This document shows, in pieces, positions 23,516 through 35,372 of a DNA stretch of 64,000 nt. Source of the DNA: Zhengitettix transpicula. Lineage: Eukaryota > Arthropoda > Insecta > Orthoptera > Tetrigidae. Every line of letters starts with the position of its first letter. The first letter of the stretch is position 1. The notes beneath the pieces are model-generated. The model did not search any database. It was given only the letters and a program-made list of their open reading frames with translations, and was not told the origin of the DNA. Both the position numbers and the translations under genes were made by a program. The DNA lies in contig CM073591.1 in assembly GCA_037074705.1 (NCBI GenBank), forward strand, positions 85,602,032-85,666,031, in the 5' to 3' direction.

Positions 23516-25289
23516 TTGTCGTTAAAAAAATATATTTACCAGTCCTAACTGGTATTTGCAACAATATATGCAATTCAAATTTAGTTATACTTCGTATTTA
23601 AACGTTATGTTTCCAATTGTGCTTCGTCAAAATTGGGACATTTTGCATCTGAAAATGAAACGTGTATTGCAAACAATGGATAAGTAACTTGTAAGAGTAT
23701 TAATTCACTTTTGGTACCGGAAAAATAATTTTTCGTGTTCATTCCGAAGAGCACTTGTCAGTTCTGGGAAGTGCCTTGTATTGAGGCCCCATCAGTAAAT
23801 CACATAACTGAGCCAGCGCCGGACCAAGCATTGAGATGTAATTACCGGCCATGCTTGGGAAATTGCCCTCATTAACGGGGAATTGCGGCGGCTACCAAAG
23901 ATAGGCGGTTATCTCGGAAATGCACATGTCACTAATTATTGCGTGCGTAGGTTAACCGCACCACGCAGCTACAGCATCTCTTTATTAAAGGGTTACAGTT
24001 AAATACCGGTGATAAGTTTACAACAAATTCTATCCCATTGTACAACTACTCGTGTTCCGCGTGGTCAAGCCTTTTTCGAATTTCTGTGGTTCCCATATAC
24101 AACTTTTTGGATGAGATCAGATTGAATGAATTTATTTTTTCAGCGATCGATTTCGTCCAACTTTTTTTCGGAGCGACGCAGATTTATGTTTGATTTCTTC
24201 CTCTAAAATATAGTGCCGACGAAATATGAAACACGGAACATGTCTTCATCCTTGTAGCAGATCAAATATCGTTCATTTCATTGGTCTCAACAGTGTGATT
24301 ATTTTTACATTAAAACGGCGTAATTAACGTTCTAGAGCCGTAATGCGATATAAACTTTAATTCAGAATGAAATTATAATGTGTTTTAGTGGAATATAATA
24401 ACATTTGCAGTTGTTGATTAATGGATACAAAAGTAGAATAAATGTGTATTTAGCAATTTCATCACAGTTATTAAAAATACGACTGAGAAAAGCATTTCAA
24501 TATTTCAGGTTGTTCTGAAATATCCTCTCTGAAGCACGACAAGATGTATCTTCAATTACGCGTGTTTTGTTTCATCGGCCTCCCATCTTTTTTCTATTCA
24601 TATTCGAATGAAGTTCTGCGTTGCTTTGTTTGTTTGCCGAAATTAAACAACAACAAATGCTCGTAGTAAGGGCTCAATTAATTTCGAGCGTCAGGAAAGA
24701 TTTTTAAAAAAATTTCTCGAGATTAATGTAAATAGATGTTCAGCGGATGCTGCTTGATGGAGGGAATCCATGTGGTGAAAGTAATTAATTTCCCTACGTA
24801 CCTTATCGTAAAACAAACAAACGTATTTAAGAGAAGACAGATATTTGGAAAACAGGGCGTATTTACGTTCTGAAAATGAAAACTTGTAAGATTGAATATT
24901 GGTAACGGGATTCTTTCTCAAATATCATCTGTAGTTATTTGGTTTCACTAGATGATCGCACTAGAGGGGTTTCATAGAAATTATCTAGATCAATATAGAA
25001 TTAACATCATTTCTCTTTTCAATTAAAAATTATAAATCAAGTGGAATCTCTGCAAGTAACTGGCAATTTGATGTATACATTTGAGTATTCAACCCAAATA
25101 GGAAATTTAATTAAATTTATCAATTATGGTCGCACTCGAATATCAATTTAACCCAACGAATAGTTCTTGTAAGTCTGTACTGCCTCTACTACTTATTAAC
25201 GTTCGAAGAGAGAGCACATCTTATATTTAATTGTCGGATAATCTCATTTCTATCAGTTTCAACGTCAATACAGATCTGGTCGTAGCAGC
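23516..25289. other. non-coding sequence; possible conserved block at 23760-23990
   Basis: No gene is supported. The block 23760-23990 is richer in G+C and contains GTAATTACCGG, CATTAACGGGGAATTGCGG and CACTAATTATTGCG, a cluster of homeodomain-type cores in otherwise non-repetitive DNA. That is how conserved developmental enhancers often look. The minus frame 24691-24921 is not recognisable. Confidence 0.3.
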
Positions 25290-25540
25290 ATAACAGGAAA
25301 CCCCTCTCCCGCTATCGAAAGGGCGTGGGACAAGTACCAAATACCCGACCTACCTGATGCAGGTTTTCTAGGGTTTGTCTTGTATCACTTTTAGGCGAAT
25401 GTCGGGTAGGATCCTTAAACCCTAGTCAATCCTTACCTACCTTCCTCTACTATTCCGCATCCCCCCTTTCAAATCCTTTCCTATGCTATTAAAGGGGAAT
25501 ATCCACCACGTGGATTACCCTCATGTAGCCTGTTTTGCTA
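25290..25540 (+). repeat. R480 repeat, copy B (5'-truncated)
   Basis: It begins at the CCCCTCTCCCGCTATCG block and runs through GACCTACCTGATGCAGG, GGGTAGGATCC, TTCCGCATCCCCCC, CTATGCTATTAAAGGGG and GTGGATTACCCTCATG. It ends in an A tract (about 25541-25550). 5' truncation plus an A-rich tail suggests retroposition. Confidence 0.8.
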
Positions 25541-26716
25541 AAAAAAAAACCTAATGGAGGGTATGAGTTTGGCAGTAAAGTCTTTGTATGTGGGAGTTGG
25601 TCAGGAAAGTTCATCATATAAGGCCAAAAGAGCTGAATAAGTAGAAATTATTAAATAGTGAACAAAGTGATATGCACATTTAACGGCGAAACAAATATTA
25701 GTACGCAGAGATATTTAAAGAATTCGGCGACAGATAATACTTGAACGCTGCAAATTTTTTGTATGGGAAACATTTAACGGATTGGTGCCCCCGGGCGAAC
25801 TATAACGTGATTTATTCATTATTTTGATCACAGCAAAATGACCGGTCTCCACGGTCAAAAATTCTTGGACGTTGGCAATCAGACTGACTGACTGACTGGT
25901 GACTGCGGTAGAAACATCTTGGGTCCGTAGGGAAATCCTATTCTCTGAAAGGATTGTATTGGGCCTGTGTTTGTGAAAGTATTTGTGCAAATTTATGCTC
26001 AATACGGCCTATATGATCAAAATTTTAAAGTTTTCATAATTAATTGGGAATAGTGTGTTGTGCAAAAGTTTTGAATCAACGTAATTGATGTCTTTCTTAA
26101 AAAATTTTAAATTAATACTTTGAAAACTTTGATTAATTGTTCCACCAAAACTCATTTTTGTGTTTATATTTTTGGGGGAGTGTTTTAAAGTTTAACATTC
26201 CTGTAAATTTAAATCAAAACATTTTCCTTAAATATTGTTTCATTTTATTAAATTTCTGTTCTACGCTTTTGTAGAGGACCGATAAAGCACCCTGTGGTCA
26301 GTTACAATTCATGTTAATAGTTGTGGCAAATTTGTGTAAAATTATATGCAAATATCATGATATGTTTCAAAAAAATAATTTAAATCCTATACTAATCAAA
26401 TTTCTATTTTATCTTTTAAAACGTATCATTAAATGTTATGAATTTCTACTAAAATTCATATTAATAGTTGTGGAAAATTTCTAATAATTTCAATACTTTT
26501 ATTAATCGAATTTAAAGTGTGCAAATTAAATATATCATTAAATAATTATAAATTGAAAATAACATAAAGATTAAATTTATTTAAATACTTCAAAATTTAT
26601 TATTACACTAAATTGTTTCCTATGGTGTAAAGTAAATTACAGGAAATATTTTAAAAATCTATAAGCGAATATTACATTAATTGGCTTATCAACTTTCGGT
26701 TACTTAAATTAAATAG

Positions 26717-26720
<4 letters not shown>
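25541..26720. other. non-coding; possible partial LTR relative
   Basis: AGGACCGATAAAGCACCCTG at about 26275-26294 resembles the AAAGGCCCGATAGGCGGCCCTG landmark of LTR copy 2 and the matching part of copy 1. It lies upstream of an (AT)n tract as in those copies. I could not find ends, so at most this is a worn fragment. A short (ACTG)n run is at about 25882-25898. The minus frame 25715-26002 has no recognisable motif. Confidence 0.3.

Positions 26721-26761
<41 letters not shown>
26721..26761. repeat. (AT)n tract, left of LTR copy 3
   Basis: A pure AT tract ends directly at the TGTAATGC start of the LTR-like unit. Confidence 0.95.
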
Positions 26762-26764
<3 letters not shown>

Positions 26765-27534
26765 AATGCAAATTAATTAGGCCATTAATTGTTTCGACAT
26801 AAAATTTGAATTGTTTGAGAAATCTATTATAGCGGACTGATCGAACAAAGCGACAATGGAAAAGCGAACTCACTTGCTTTGTCCAAAAGTCAAAAATGGC
26901 GTATGCGCGCTCAAACTCGGGAGTACTGGGAGTTCAGTTCGCGGAAAAACATCGTGAGGAGCAGAACAAGTAATATAACTGTTAGTTGGTGGCGGGACAT
27001 TTCAGAGGACGGAACAAATAATACTAGAGCAGAAACTAACCGTAGTTAATGTATTATTAAACAAAGTTGTGAATTTAAGACACAGTAAAAACATTCACGG
27101 AAGTATTACATCGGAAATATCGCTAAGTAAAAGCAGTTTACGTCAACAGCCAGCCAGGAAAGGAAGTCAGCAGTTTACGTCTATAGCCAGCCGGAATAGT
27201 AAAGTTGTAGTTTAAGTCCAAAGCGGTAAAAGACTAACAAATCTACGAATCATAGGATTCGTATAAGGCGAGCAGACATCAGATAGCTGACATTCAGGAG
27301 GACCATCCGAGTTCTGGGAGCCTATCAATTTTGGCTTTAATAGTGTAAAATCTGTGAGTTGACTTTTATTGCCACAAAACAAAATAAATAAATATTTTGT
27401 TTATTCAATTTTGATTATTATTTCTTTTAATTAAAGCCTTTCATTTAATTATTACCTAAATGGCTCTTCACGTAAGGCAAATTCTTCAAATTCTCTAATT
27501 AGTTAAACTAATTAACGCTTTATATTTAAATATT

Positions 27535-27537
<3 letters not shown>
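26762..27537 (+). mobile_element. solo LTR, (AT)n-associated family, copy 3
   Basis: The unit starts TGTAATGCAAATTAATTAGG and ends TTTAAATATTACA, with a pure AT tract on both sides. It looks inserted into one microsatellite, whose target duplication cannot be seen because the target is itself repetitive. The start resembles copy 2 (TGTAGCAATTGCAAATATG). The tail has TTATTACCTAAATGGC...GGCAAATTC before the final ATTACA, paralleling copy 1. A TTCAG initiator-like site (GGGAGTTCAGTTCG) lies near 26928. At 776 bp with no internal region, it is a solo LTR. Confidence 0.6.

Positions 27538-27581
<44 letters not shown>
27538..27581. repeat. (AT)n tract, right of LTR copy 3
   Basis: A pure AT tract begins directly after the TTACA end of the LTR-like unit. 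Confidence 0.95.
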
Positions 27582-27583
<2 letters not shown>

Positions 27584-30102
27584 ATGATTCACCTCACACG
27601 AATAAAATATTTCATATAATACGGACAGGCGTAATTATTTCTCTAAGCTATGCACCCTCTGGACACTTGTGTAAATAATGGAGGGATGGGTTTCAAAAAT
27701 ATCGTCAAACACTAGATCCATCTGGTACTCTGCCTGACCGTTTCCCTTCAAAGTTATTCATTTTCGGCACTGTACAGAAAAATGGTCTATGGCACGAGAA
27801 TTTAATGGTCTAAGGCACGAGAATTTAATGAGTCTCTTTAATCAAGTAAAGGTCAAATAATCATAAACCGTTTCGAGTAAAACCCGACCATCTACAATAA
27901 GTTTGGTCAGAAATTCTTATTGATAAAACGTCACTAACATAAGAATTTCCAATATGAAAACAAAATACAAAATTTGAATACTCATTCAAAATTTGAATAC
28001 AACATTTTTAGAATGTTTTTAGTGGCTTAGATGAATATTTTATTTACCGATTTCAATATAACGCGAGACGTTTTAGGTGCAATTTCAGTATGTATAACAT
28101 AATAATATTTGCATATCATGCTGGTAAAACTTTTAGTATGAACCGTAACCTTCCTTGTTGAGTGTATAGAGGCTCAACATGCTGCAGGAGTTGTTCAGCT
28201 CTCAAAGCCCCCTTAGCAATTTCTCTCCAATAGCAAGGTAGGGATTATTATTAATAGCTCAGAAAGTTAGATCTGTCCCTCAGGGGTTATCCATCCCTCA
28301 TTGTCTTCGCACAAATTTGTCACGTAGTATCAGAACGGGTTCCATAACCGCTATAAAGTTTCTAAAAATTTGCTGCTGATTGTTACTCTTTTCTCGACGC
28401 GTTTAAAACTAAATTCTGCTATTGTAGCATAATACTGTAATCAATAACTTTGTAAAATTATAAACTCGTTTAATAAATTTTAAGACACCGAAAAGTATTC
28501 AAATGAACGTTCTGTTGCAAAATGCGAGTATTGAAAAAGAATTAAAACTTGAAAATGAATGGATTAATTAATATCACTGGCCTATTTTCATCTCTTCAAT
28601 TAAATATATGATAAATTATCATAGACTGGAAAACAGCTGACTTTCTTAGTATTTATCAAGTACTAATCGTGACTTCAGCAAAGCAAACATAAATAAATAC
28701 CGAATACAATAAATTTATATTGCAATTTGAAAAAAAATATCTAATAGTTGTCGTCGATTTGCATAAATAATAAAAATAATTTTAATCAAGTGGCGTTTCT
28801 ATAAGTAAATTGATCACTATTAAATTTTCATACTGAAATATCTTTCACTGGTAGTTTCGCATTTAAATTCTCTAACCAATTATAAATGTGTTCTATTATA
28901 TATTGTCCGTAAGTGACCCTATCAACTTGAGTCCTTTCCATTGTTGGCCCGTATCCGTTTACTTCAATTCATACTCAGGTAGAGAACGAGATTTCTTGAA
29001 TTTGCTACCGGAATGTTAGTCGCGTAACAACCAAATCCCTTTTTGCTGCTTGCTCAGTCTGTTCCAACTACTTGCCAACTACTTTGCCTCCGCCTCAATA
29101 AGGCGTTTGCAATGAACCTACATATCCAACAGCACGGACCTGGAACTGATTCTATCAGCTTCGTTACGACTCTTTCTGAAAATAAATCCTTTTAAGAAGC
29201 AGCATGCGGGGAGGCAATTTCGTTATCGGCGAAGTTTTCTCCGATCGCACAACTTGTGGGAAATCTGTCTCCCTCGAGCGACCGAATGCTGCCAGCTAAA
29301 TGGACCAATACCTCTCGGTCGTCTTATCGCGAATTTAGGAGATGTTTACTTATGATCAACTTTCTGTGGCGCTTTACAAACTTTAACCATTCCGCGTAAA
29401 TGTCCTTAACAAATGAAGCGTCAATATATCTGCGTTATTTCATTTGCATTATCTACGTACATTCGATGGTATTAAGTCGAATTAATCTACAAATTTGATT
29501 AAATTATTCTTGCGCTCAGCATAATTCATTTGTATAGAAATGATTGTCCTGTACCATATAGGAGGAGAATTTGCATACCATTTTATTTACCGAATTCGTT
29601 GCTTGAAAATATTATTTTACAAACCATAAATATTCTTTCTAATCAGGTTTATGTGGTCATATAATATGATCAGAGTGTAATTTGCATAGGCTACAAACTT
29701 TTTTAATTGCCCTTATAGCGCACTCTGCGTGTAGGGTCGGGATGGACGTCTATCGAAAGCGTGCAGAAAATGTTGCTATGGCAACGAATAGTTGGCTTCC
29801 TTCCCAAAAATTGAAATCCTTCAACAGCATCTTTTTTCTCAAACTCCTTCAAACTATAAAAGGTATAGTTTATATTTGTGGTTGTTAACAACACACTGTG
29901 GTGACTTAACATTTAAAGCGATTCTCAAACATTGTTACATTCTAAATTAATAATTGAACGGTATAATTTTCTGTAAACTTCTTTTAAAAACACAGAAGAT
30001 TTTAGAAAATGACTAAAAATGGTGGCAAGTGTTTATATTATCAAACATAGAGACTTAATTTTTTCTGAATGACAATAATTCCCCAATACCAGCAATTATA
30101 TA
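27582..30102. other. non-coding sequence with one strong X-box
   Basis: No gene is supported. The two opposed frames near 29682-29912 overlap each other. The part at 28930-29350 is less AT-rich without recognisable content. The only specific site is the X-box at 29772. Confidence 0.4.
29772..29785. promoter_or_regulatory. RFX X-box
   Basis: GTTGCTATGGCAAC differs by one base from the perfect palindromic RFX-factor site GTTGCCATGGCAAC. In animals such sites typically sit in promoters or enhancers of ciliary genes. No exon is visible within several kilobases, so a chance match or a distal element is possible. Confidence 0.4.
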
Positions 30103-31469
30103 TAGCCGAGTGCGTGGCGTTGCCCGGGTACTTATTTAAATTAGTCCGGAGAAGAAATTAATTCGACACTTACCTGTTGGTAAACATTTAATTTAACCAG
30201 CATCAATAGCATCACTGTTTGTAACATTTACCCATTTACATTCCCGACCTAACCCTTCGGCATCTAACTTCAAATAAAGAAGGATAATGACTGACTGTGT
30301 TCGGGAACTCTCCTACTACAAAAAATAAAAATGTCTAAAAATAACGACGAAGTTAAACAGTAAAAATACTAAAAGCACTCCTGGTACCTTAAAGCAGTAA
30401 AGAATTACAACCTTTGACTAAACTGAGACCAAAATATAGCCGGTACCCAAAGAAAATAAAACATTTTGCAGGTTACTTAAAACGGTCAAAACTACTCCGG
30501 CTAACCTTGTCCACCTTCACGAAGTGGAACATAAAATTTCATTTAACACCATGGATAATGCGAGAATTACACTCAGCGACTCCTATATCCCAAGAATCGA
30601 CACTAATATCGGTCTTTTTTTTCATTACTTTTTATGTAAAATCCTTCCATTCCCTCCCGTACGGTAAGGGTGCTTCCCTCCCTTACCTTTTGGAGTTCAA
30701 GTTAACATTTAAAAATTGAAGAATTACACTATGAAATAAAGCTACCCCAAAAAAGTTTATTTGACGCTAATAATAGTCGTTTAGGAATGTTTTTAAATTT
30801 CACCCCTCACCCCAAGTGTCTTAAGCCTGGATCGTAAGTACCATGTGGATAAAGTTTGGTAAGATTGCAAACGTAAATTTGTTTCACCCCCATTACATCC
30901 CAACTCGTAGCGGTTGAGCTACGCATTAACGAATATGGTATATGTCCGAATTAAACAAGCTACTTCCATAACTCCAGATTCAACACCAGACTCCGTTGTT
31001 TACTCATTACTTTTATGTAACGGCCGTTCACCCACATCATCCCCCACTCCACACCTAGGGGCTGAACTACAACTTAACTGACATAGTGAATGTCAAAATT
31101 AAATTCACTGACATCTGTAACTCTGGATTTGACACCAATCTCGGATCTTCGCGTTTTTTTATGCAACGTCCCTCCACTCCCTTTCTTATTGGTGGTTTAA
31201 GGGGTTGAAATTACACACTAAAAACAACTGGATAGAAATGATTAATCACATAGACCCCGAAAAGTAATTAATCGACTATATTATCGGCTGTTTTTGCATG
31301 GTTTTTAATTTAACCGCCGTTCACCCCTTGAGAGCGACCTAATCCTTCGGAAAGCCGACAGAAACCTTCTCGTGGGTGCGTACAACAACTCACCAAAGTT
31401 TCATCGCAATCAGCAGCGCATAGGGAACGACACAAAGACAGATATTCATTTTTATATATAGAGAGATTA
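30103..31469 (+). repeat. modular dispersed repeat, copy 1
   Basis: It begins GTGCGTGGCGTTGCCCGGGT and ends with CAAAGTTTCATCGCAATCAG, GACAGATATTC and TATATAGAGAGATTA. This start and end style recurs in many arthropod interspersed repeats. Inside, worn modules repeat three to four times: TTTATGTAACG...TTCACCC (31012-31040), TGACATCTGTAACTCTGGAT with GACACCAATCTCGG (31110-31145), and earlier counterparts near 30590-30620 and 30970-31005. The copy at 38141-39602 has the same start and similar end. It has no coding capacity. Whether it is a LINE tail, a Helitron-like unit or other is unresolved. Confidence 0.55.
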
Positions 31470-32829
31470 AACTCGGAGGTACTCGACCGTTCATGTATTC
31501 GAACTCTATTCCAATATTTATAAAATGAACTTAAAAAAACCTGCATTCAAAAACAATTTTACCACAATAAAACTATTCTGAGCAAATTGAGGATAGATTT
31601 AACACCACATTCATTCTGAAGCCATGTTTTTATTGAAAAATTAGTTCTTTAGATCCATTTTTTTGCAATTTGGAGCTGTATCAGATGTGTAGATTATAAA
31701 TATTCGATACAAAGCAGCGAAATTAAGTCAATAAAAATATTTTATATTGTATACCAAATAGTTTTTACATTTTTGTAATATTTGGAATATGCAATCCGTA
31801 TTAACCCAAATAAAGTAGAATTAATTTTATACCATCATGATACAGATTTCAAGATGTCAATGAATTGATTCTTAAAATAGTTAAAATTCTTACAGTAATG
31901 CTTTCCATCTCTCAATTAGTTTGGAAATTCCTCACCTGAAACAAACAAAAAATATTCCATTACTTAAACAGCACAAGTTTTCAGCTGAATAGAACAAAAA
32001 TTAATATTAACTTGAATATTCGAAAACTTTTCATTATATAAGTATACAAATATGTTGCTCAGTGCGAATTTACAAATACTATCGTAAGATGGCTTTCCTG
32101 TTGACTCTGATTAACCGTGTTCTCGGGGCTCCAACTGGGTGAAAACGTTGTTCCATGACGTTTCAACAGGGGTCATTGCCATCATATTCAAATGCATAAT
32201 TATCTATTGTAATAAATTTTGTTTTCACAATTATACAAGTATTAAAATTGTATATCTTCCAAGAAATTAGCTACTAACTTCCACAATCCCATTGCCAGAT
32301 GTCATCACAAGAACTCATAAATATAGCTAAAGCACTTATATTTTCAACTTATTTGACCCTCCTTGTTGTCTTGGACACGCTAACGCCAGATGTTTCACAT
32401 GATTACATCCTCTAAAATATTCCGTTATCTCCAAGTCACGCGATTTCTCTCTTCCTTCTTTGTGCATTGATACCCCAATATTTTATGTAACAAAAGGCCA
32501 TAGGTCGTATGTAATATTTTAATTATTTAAGAAAAACAGAAAGTTGATTCAGAATACAGTTGTTATACTTTCACAGAAATGTATGAAAATATAACAAGTT
32601 TTCTGTAAAATCCCTTTTTAATGGTTTTATATCATTCGGCACGTTAATAAAAATTACTTTATTTACCGATTATAAAGTTTAACTTATGCACTAAAGACAT
32701 ATATAAGCTTCTAATTTAATTTTTTTATTATTTGATACACTAAATTTATTGATTACTATTCCAGGGCGTTTGTCGCTGTTTAGCTCGATAGCTCGAGCAT
32801 TCCTAAATAGCCGTCAGTGTATTTCTTAT
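31470..32829. other. AT-rich non-coding sequence
   Basis: I see no gene. The segment 32110-32180 contains AACGTTGTTCCATGACGTTT, reminiscent of CGACGTTTCG motifs elsewhere in the window, but it cannot be classified. Confidence 0.45.
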
Positions 32830-32945
32830 AATCCTACTTGAAGGTAATCCACGCTGTGCCGACTTCCCTACAATAGCATAGGGAGGGATAGAAAGATGGG
32901 GCGCAGAAGGGAGAGCAAGGTACCCAAAGATTATCTAGAGCTCCG
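32830..32945 (-). repeat. R480 repeat, copy C (3' end only)
   Basis: On the minus strand this is the family's 3' end: GGTACCTTGCTCTCCC, TTCTGCGCCCC, CTATGCTATTGTAGGG and GTGGATTACC. It lies in inverted orientation about 200 bp upstream of copy D, so the pair could form a partial hairpin. The plus-strand frame 32896-33264 spans both and is not a gene. Confidence 0.7.
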
Positions 32946-33149
32946 TGACTTGACTACACTTCAAGAAACCTGCCCATTATTCGAATATATGATATGCAGC
33001 ATTAATTTTTCTGAAACTCCAGCACACCCTTCATCCTCAAAGTACAAACACACTGCACATTCCGCACAAAACTGCTCCACAGCAATTTATTGCGCATCCC
33101 GCGCACATTGTCACGGGAACGCCGCCAATACTACTCGATCGTCATGTTA

Positions 33150-33612
33150 TGTATATGTTCTCTGGATGCTTTCTCCTCCCTCTGGTTTTCGAACTACGGT
33201 CCCAACAAGACGAGGTACCTCGGCCTGTTTGCAGAGGCATATGTTCCGGGGTCGCACACCTTAGGCATACGGTGAGAGTTGTTCGCTATTCCTATTGGAA
33301 TAGTCGGCCAGCGGCCTCCTAAATCGGTCGAGGCACGGAGAAGGGAATGCTGCGATCCCACAGCAAAACCATCTCCCTCCATCATTGACAAGTACCAAAT
33401 ACCGGAACTACTTGATGCAGGTTTCTCTAGGGTTTTCCCTGCATAACATTTAGGTTAATTTCCAGGGAGGCTCCATAAAACTACGGACCAGGGGCCCTAG
33501 TTAACCCTTAGCTACCTTCCTCTACCTTTCCGCATTCCCACTTTCAGTCCCTTTCCTATGCTATAAGAGGAAAGTGGCCACTTTGTGGATTACATTATAG
33601 CCTGTCTAGTTC
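33150..33612 (+). repeat. R480 repeat, copy D (near full length)
   Basis: This copy has both the 5' part (CTCTGGTTTTCGAAC, CGAGGTACCTCGGCCTG, ATGTTCCGGGGTCGCA, TATTGGAATAGTCGGCCAG) and the 3' part (CTTGATGCAGG...CCTGCAT, CTATGCTATAAGAGG, TGTGGATTACA, TAGCCTGTCTAG). With E it helps define the full length at about 450-480 bp. Short frames in it are not genes. Confidence 0.8.
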
Positions 33613-34708
33613 TTCTTCTCTGATCCAAGAAAAGGCAATTACAGGATAACTTACGGTCTTTCTCTAGTAAGAAATTTACTATTCTTAAAACTTTACAGAA
33701 AACAGTTGGCTAACTATAACCGAAAAATGAAGACTTCCATTTCTCACAGTCTTTGATTGAAGTAAAATTTATTAGAAAAGTAGTTTGTAGATTTCGAATG
33801 AAAATAAGACGACTAATCTTTTGAACCAGATATGAACAAATAGACTGCCAAAATTAATAAGGCAGGAAGACTTCAAAAGTAAAAAATTTTTATCAAGATT
33901 TGGCAAAAATATCCTTGCCTGTAGCCCTCCTCTACGCTGGGGATAATAAGTACTAATAAACATATTAAAGTATGTGACATACCAATTTTGCAAATACGGT
34001 AGTTCGTTTCGCAATTGTATCTATGCATACGTAAGGATCGTAGAGCAAATCTCCCAAGTGACCTCATTTTACTGTGGAAGATAAGTGGCACTACGGGCAG
34101 TAAAATTTTATTCCTGGTACGCCACGGCATTACACTGGTTATGCGTTTCCTACGATAAGAGCTGCATACTTCATTTCTAGTTCGTTACGCTAACAAATTC
34201 TGAGCTACGAAAAAGGAAATGGCAGAAAAGTGCAAAGCGAAGGTATGTTCTTACAAAAAGACACTGCAATTACATAAACTTTGTCAGTTAAGATTCCGTA
34301 AACTGATTGCTTTAATAATGTGAGAGTATATATTTATTATGATGCAATACTTAATGTCATCACTCATCCGAAAATATAAATTAATAAATTCATCCTATTT
34401 TGAGTTTATCCCCTACAAAACAGCCCAACAGGCACGTTAGCGTTTTATTTACTTGGATCAGATTTATCTTATTTTATTTTTATTTTACCTACTAATTTTC
34501 GAGCTTAAATTTCGAACATAATTAAATGAGAGAGGTCATTATGCAGCATAATTTTTTGTATCATTTAAACTTAATAATTAAAAATATGGAATAACATAAC
34601 CTTTTTTTTCCTATTATAGGACATGTCATAACAACGAACACTATTAAAATCATCACTTCTTGTAACCAATAGGCAGAAAAGAAACGCTCGTTGTGAACTA
34701 CAGTCACG
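33613..34708. other. AT-rich non-coding sequence
   Basis: Overlapping minus-strand frames at 33772-34130 contradict each other and show no motif. I see no repeats. Confidence 0.45.
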
Positions 34709-35230
34709 ATGGTTCATTTCACAAGAGAACAAAATGTGTTCTGTGTGAAATATTTTTACATAGAGTCATGCAGTATTGTTAGACATTTATGACGTGAAGA
34801 TTTCTGATTGCTTGCCAGTTAATGTGAGGCTAGGTCCAGAAGTATTCTGCGCGACCAAGTCCAACAAGAACAGAGGAAGAAGTTAGTTAAGTTGCAGCAT
34901 CTGCGCAACGGGATCCTGGATCAAGTCCCAAGATATTATCTGAGTCTGGAACATCATGAAAAACTTTGCATCGTAATGTGTACGATCTGAAATTTTACCG
35001 ATACAAGATTTGATTTGTGCAGGAGTTGAAACCGAATTATACGAATTTACAACATGTTTTGGTCGAAACTAAACGTTTAACAAATATGATTTCCATTCCG
35101 TGCGAAGCTCAGTTTAAGTCCGACGTTAATAATCTAATTTGTTTATTTTGGACACTAAACATGTAAAGCCTCAAAATTCGCCGAAAGTTAGTATGGGCAG
35201 TTACAACAGATCAGCAGCTATAGTGCGCGT
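34709..35230 (+). pseudogene. DUF4817/Tc-like transposase relic
   Basis: An ATG at 34709 opens MVHFTREQNVFCVKYFYIES, then a stop. This resembles the helix-turn-helix (DUF4817-type) start of many arthropod Tc3/IS630-like transposases. Further on, in shifting frames, come KILSESGTS...KTLHRNVYDLKFYRYK (about 34928-35025), EAQFKSDVNNLICLFWTLN (about 35104-35160) and QNSPKVSMGSYNRSAAIV (about 35172-35225). They follow the family order: second DNA-binding helix, the first catalytic block DEAxFxLSGxVNxxNxRxW, and HSxKVxVW. The first catalytic Asp is replaced in this reading. Many stops and shifts show long inactivity. No terminal repeats were found. Confidence 0.5.
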
Positions 35231-35324
35231 TAAATTTCTTGGCTGCCTTGTTTAGTGATCTTCGCAGGTGCTAAATTAGTTTCCATAAGCGCTCAGATCT
35301 TGACAGCGTTGGACCGAGTCGTGT

Positions 35325-35372
35325 ATGTGTTTATTTCGTGCTGCTTATCCTCCCCTCCCTCAAATTGCGTCA
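35325..35372 (-). repeat. short dispersed repeat, copy 2
   Basis: Read on the minus strand, this has ATTTGAGGGAGGGGAGG and AAATAAACACATACAC, matching the unit at 5839-5890 in opposite orientation. It lies 95 bp past the last recognisable piece of the transposase relic, so it may be part of that element's non-coding end. Confidence 0.45.

Noticed and set aside
32896..33264. 122-codon plus-strand frame
   Set aside because: It spans R480 copies C and D and the spacer between them. Its residues are translated repeat sequence that reappears in frames at other R480 copies.
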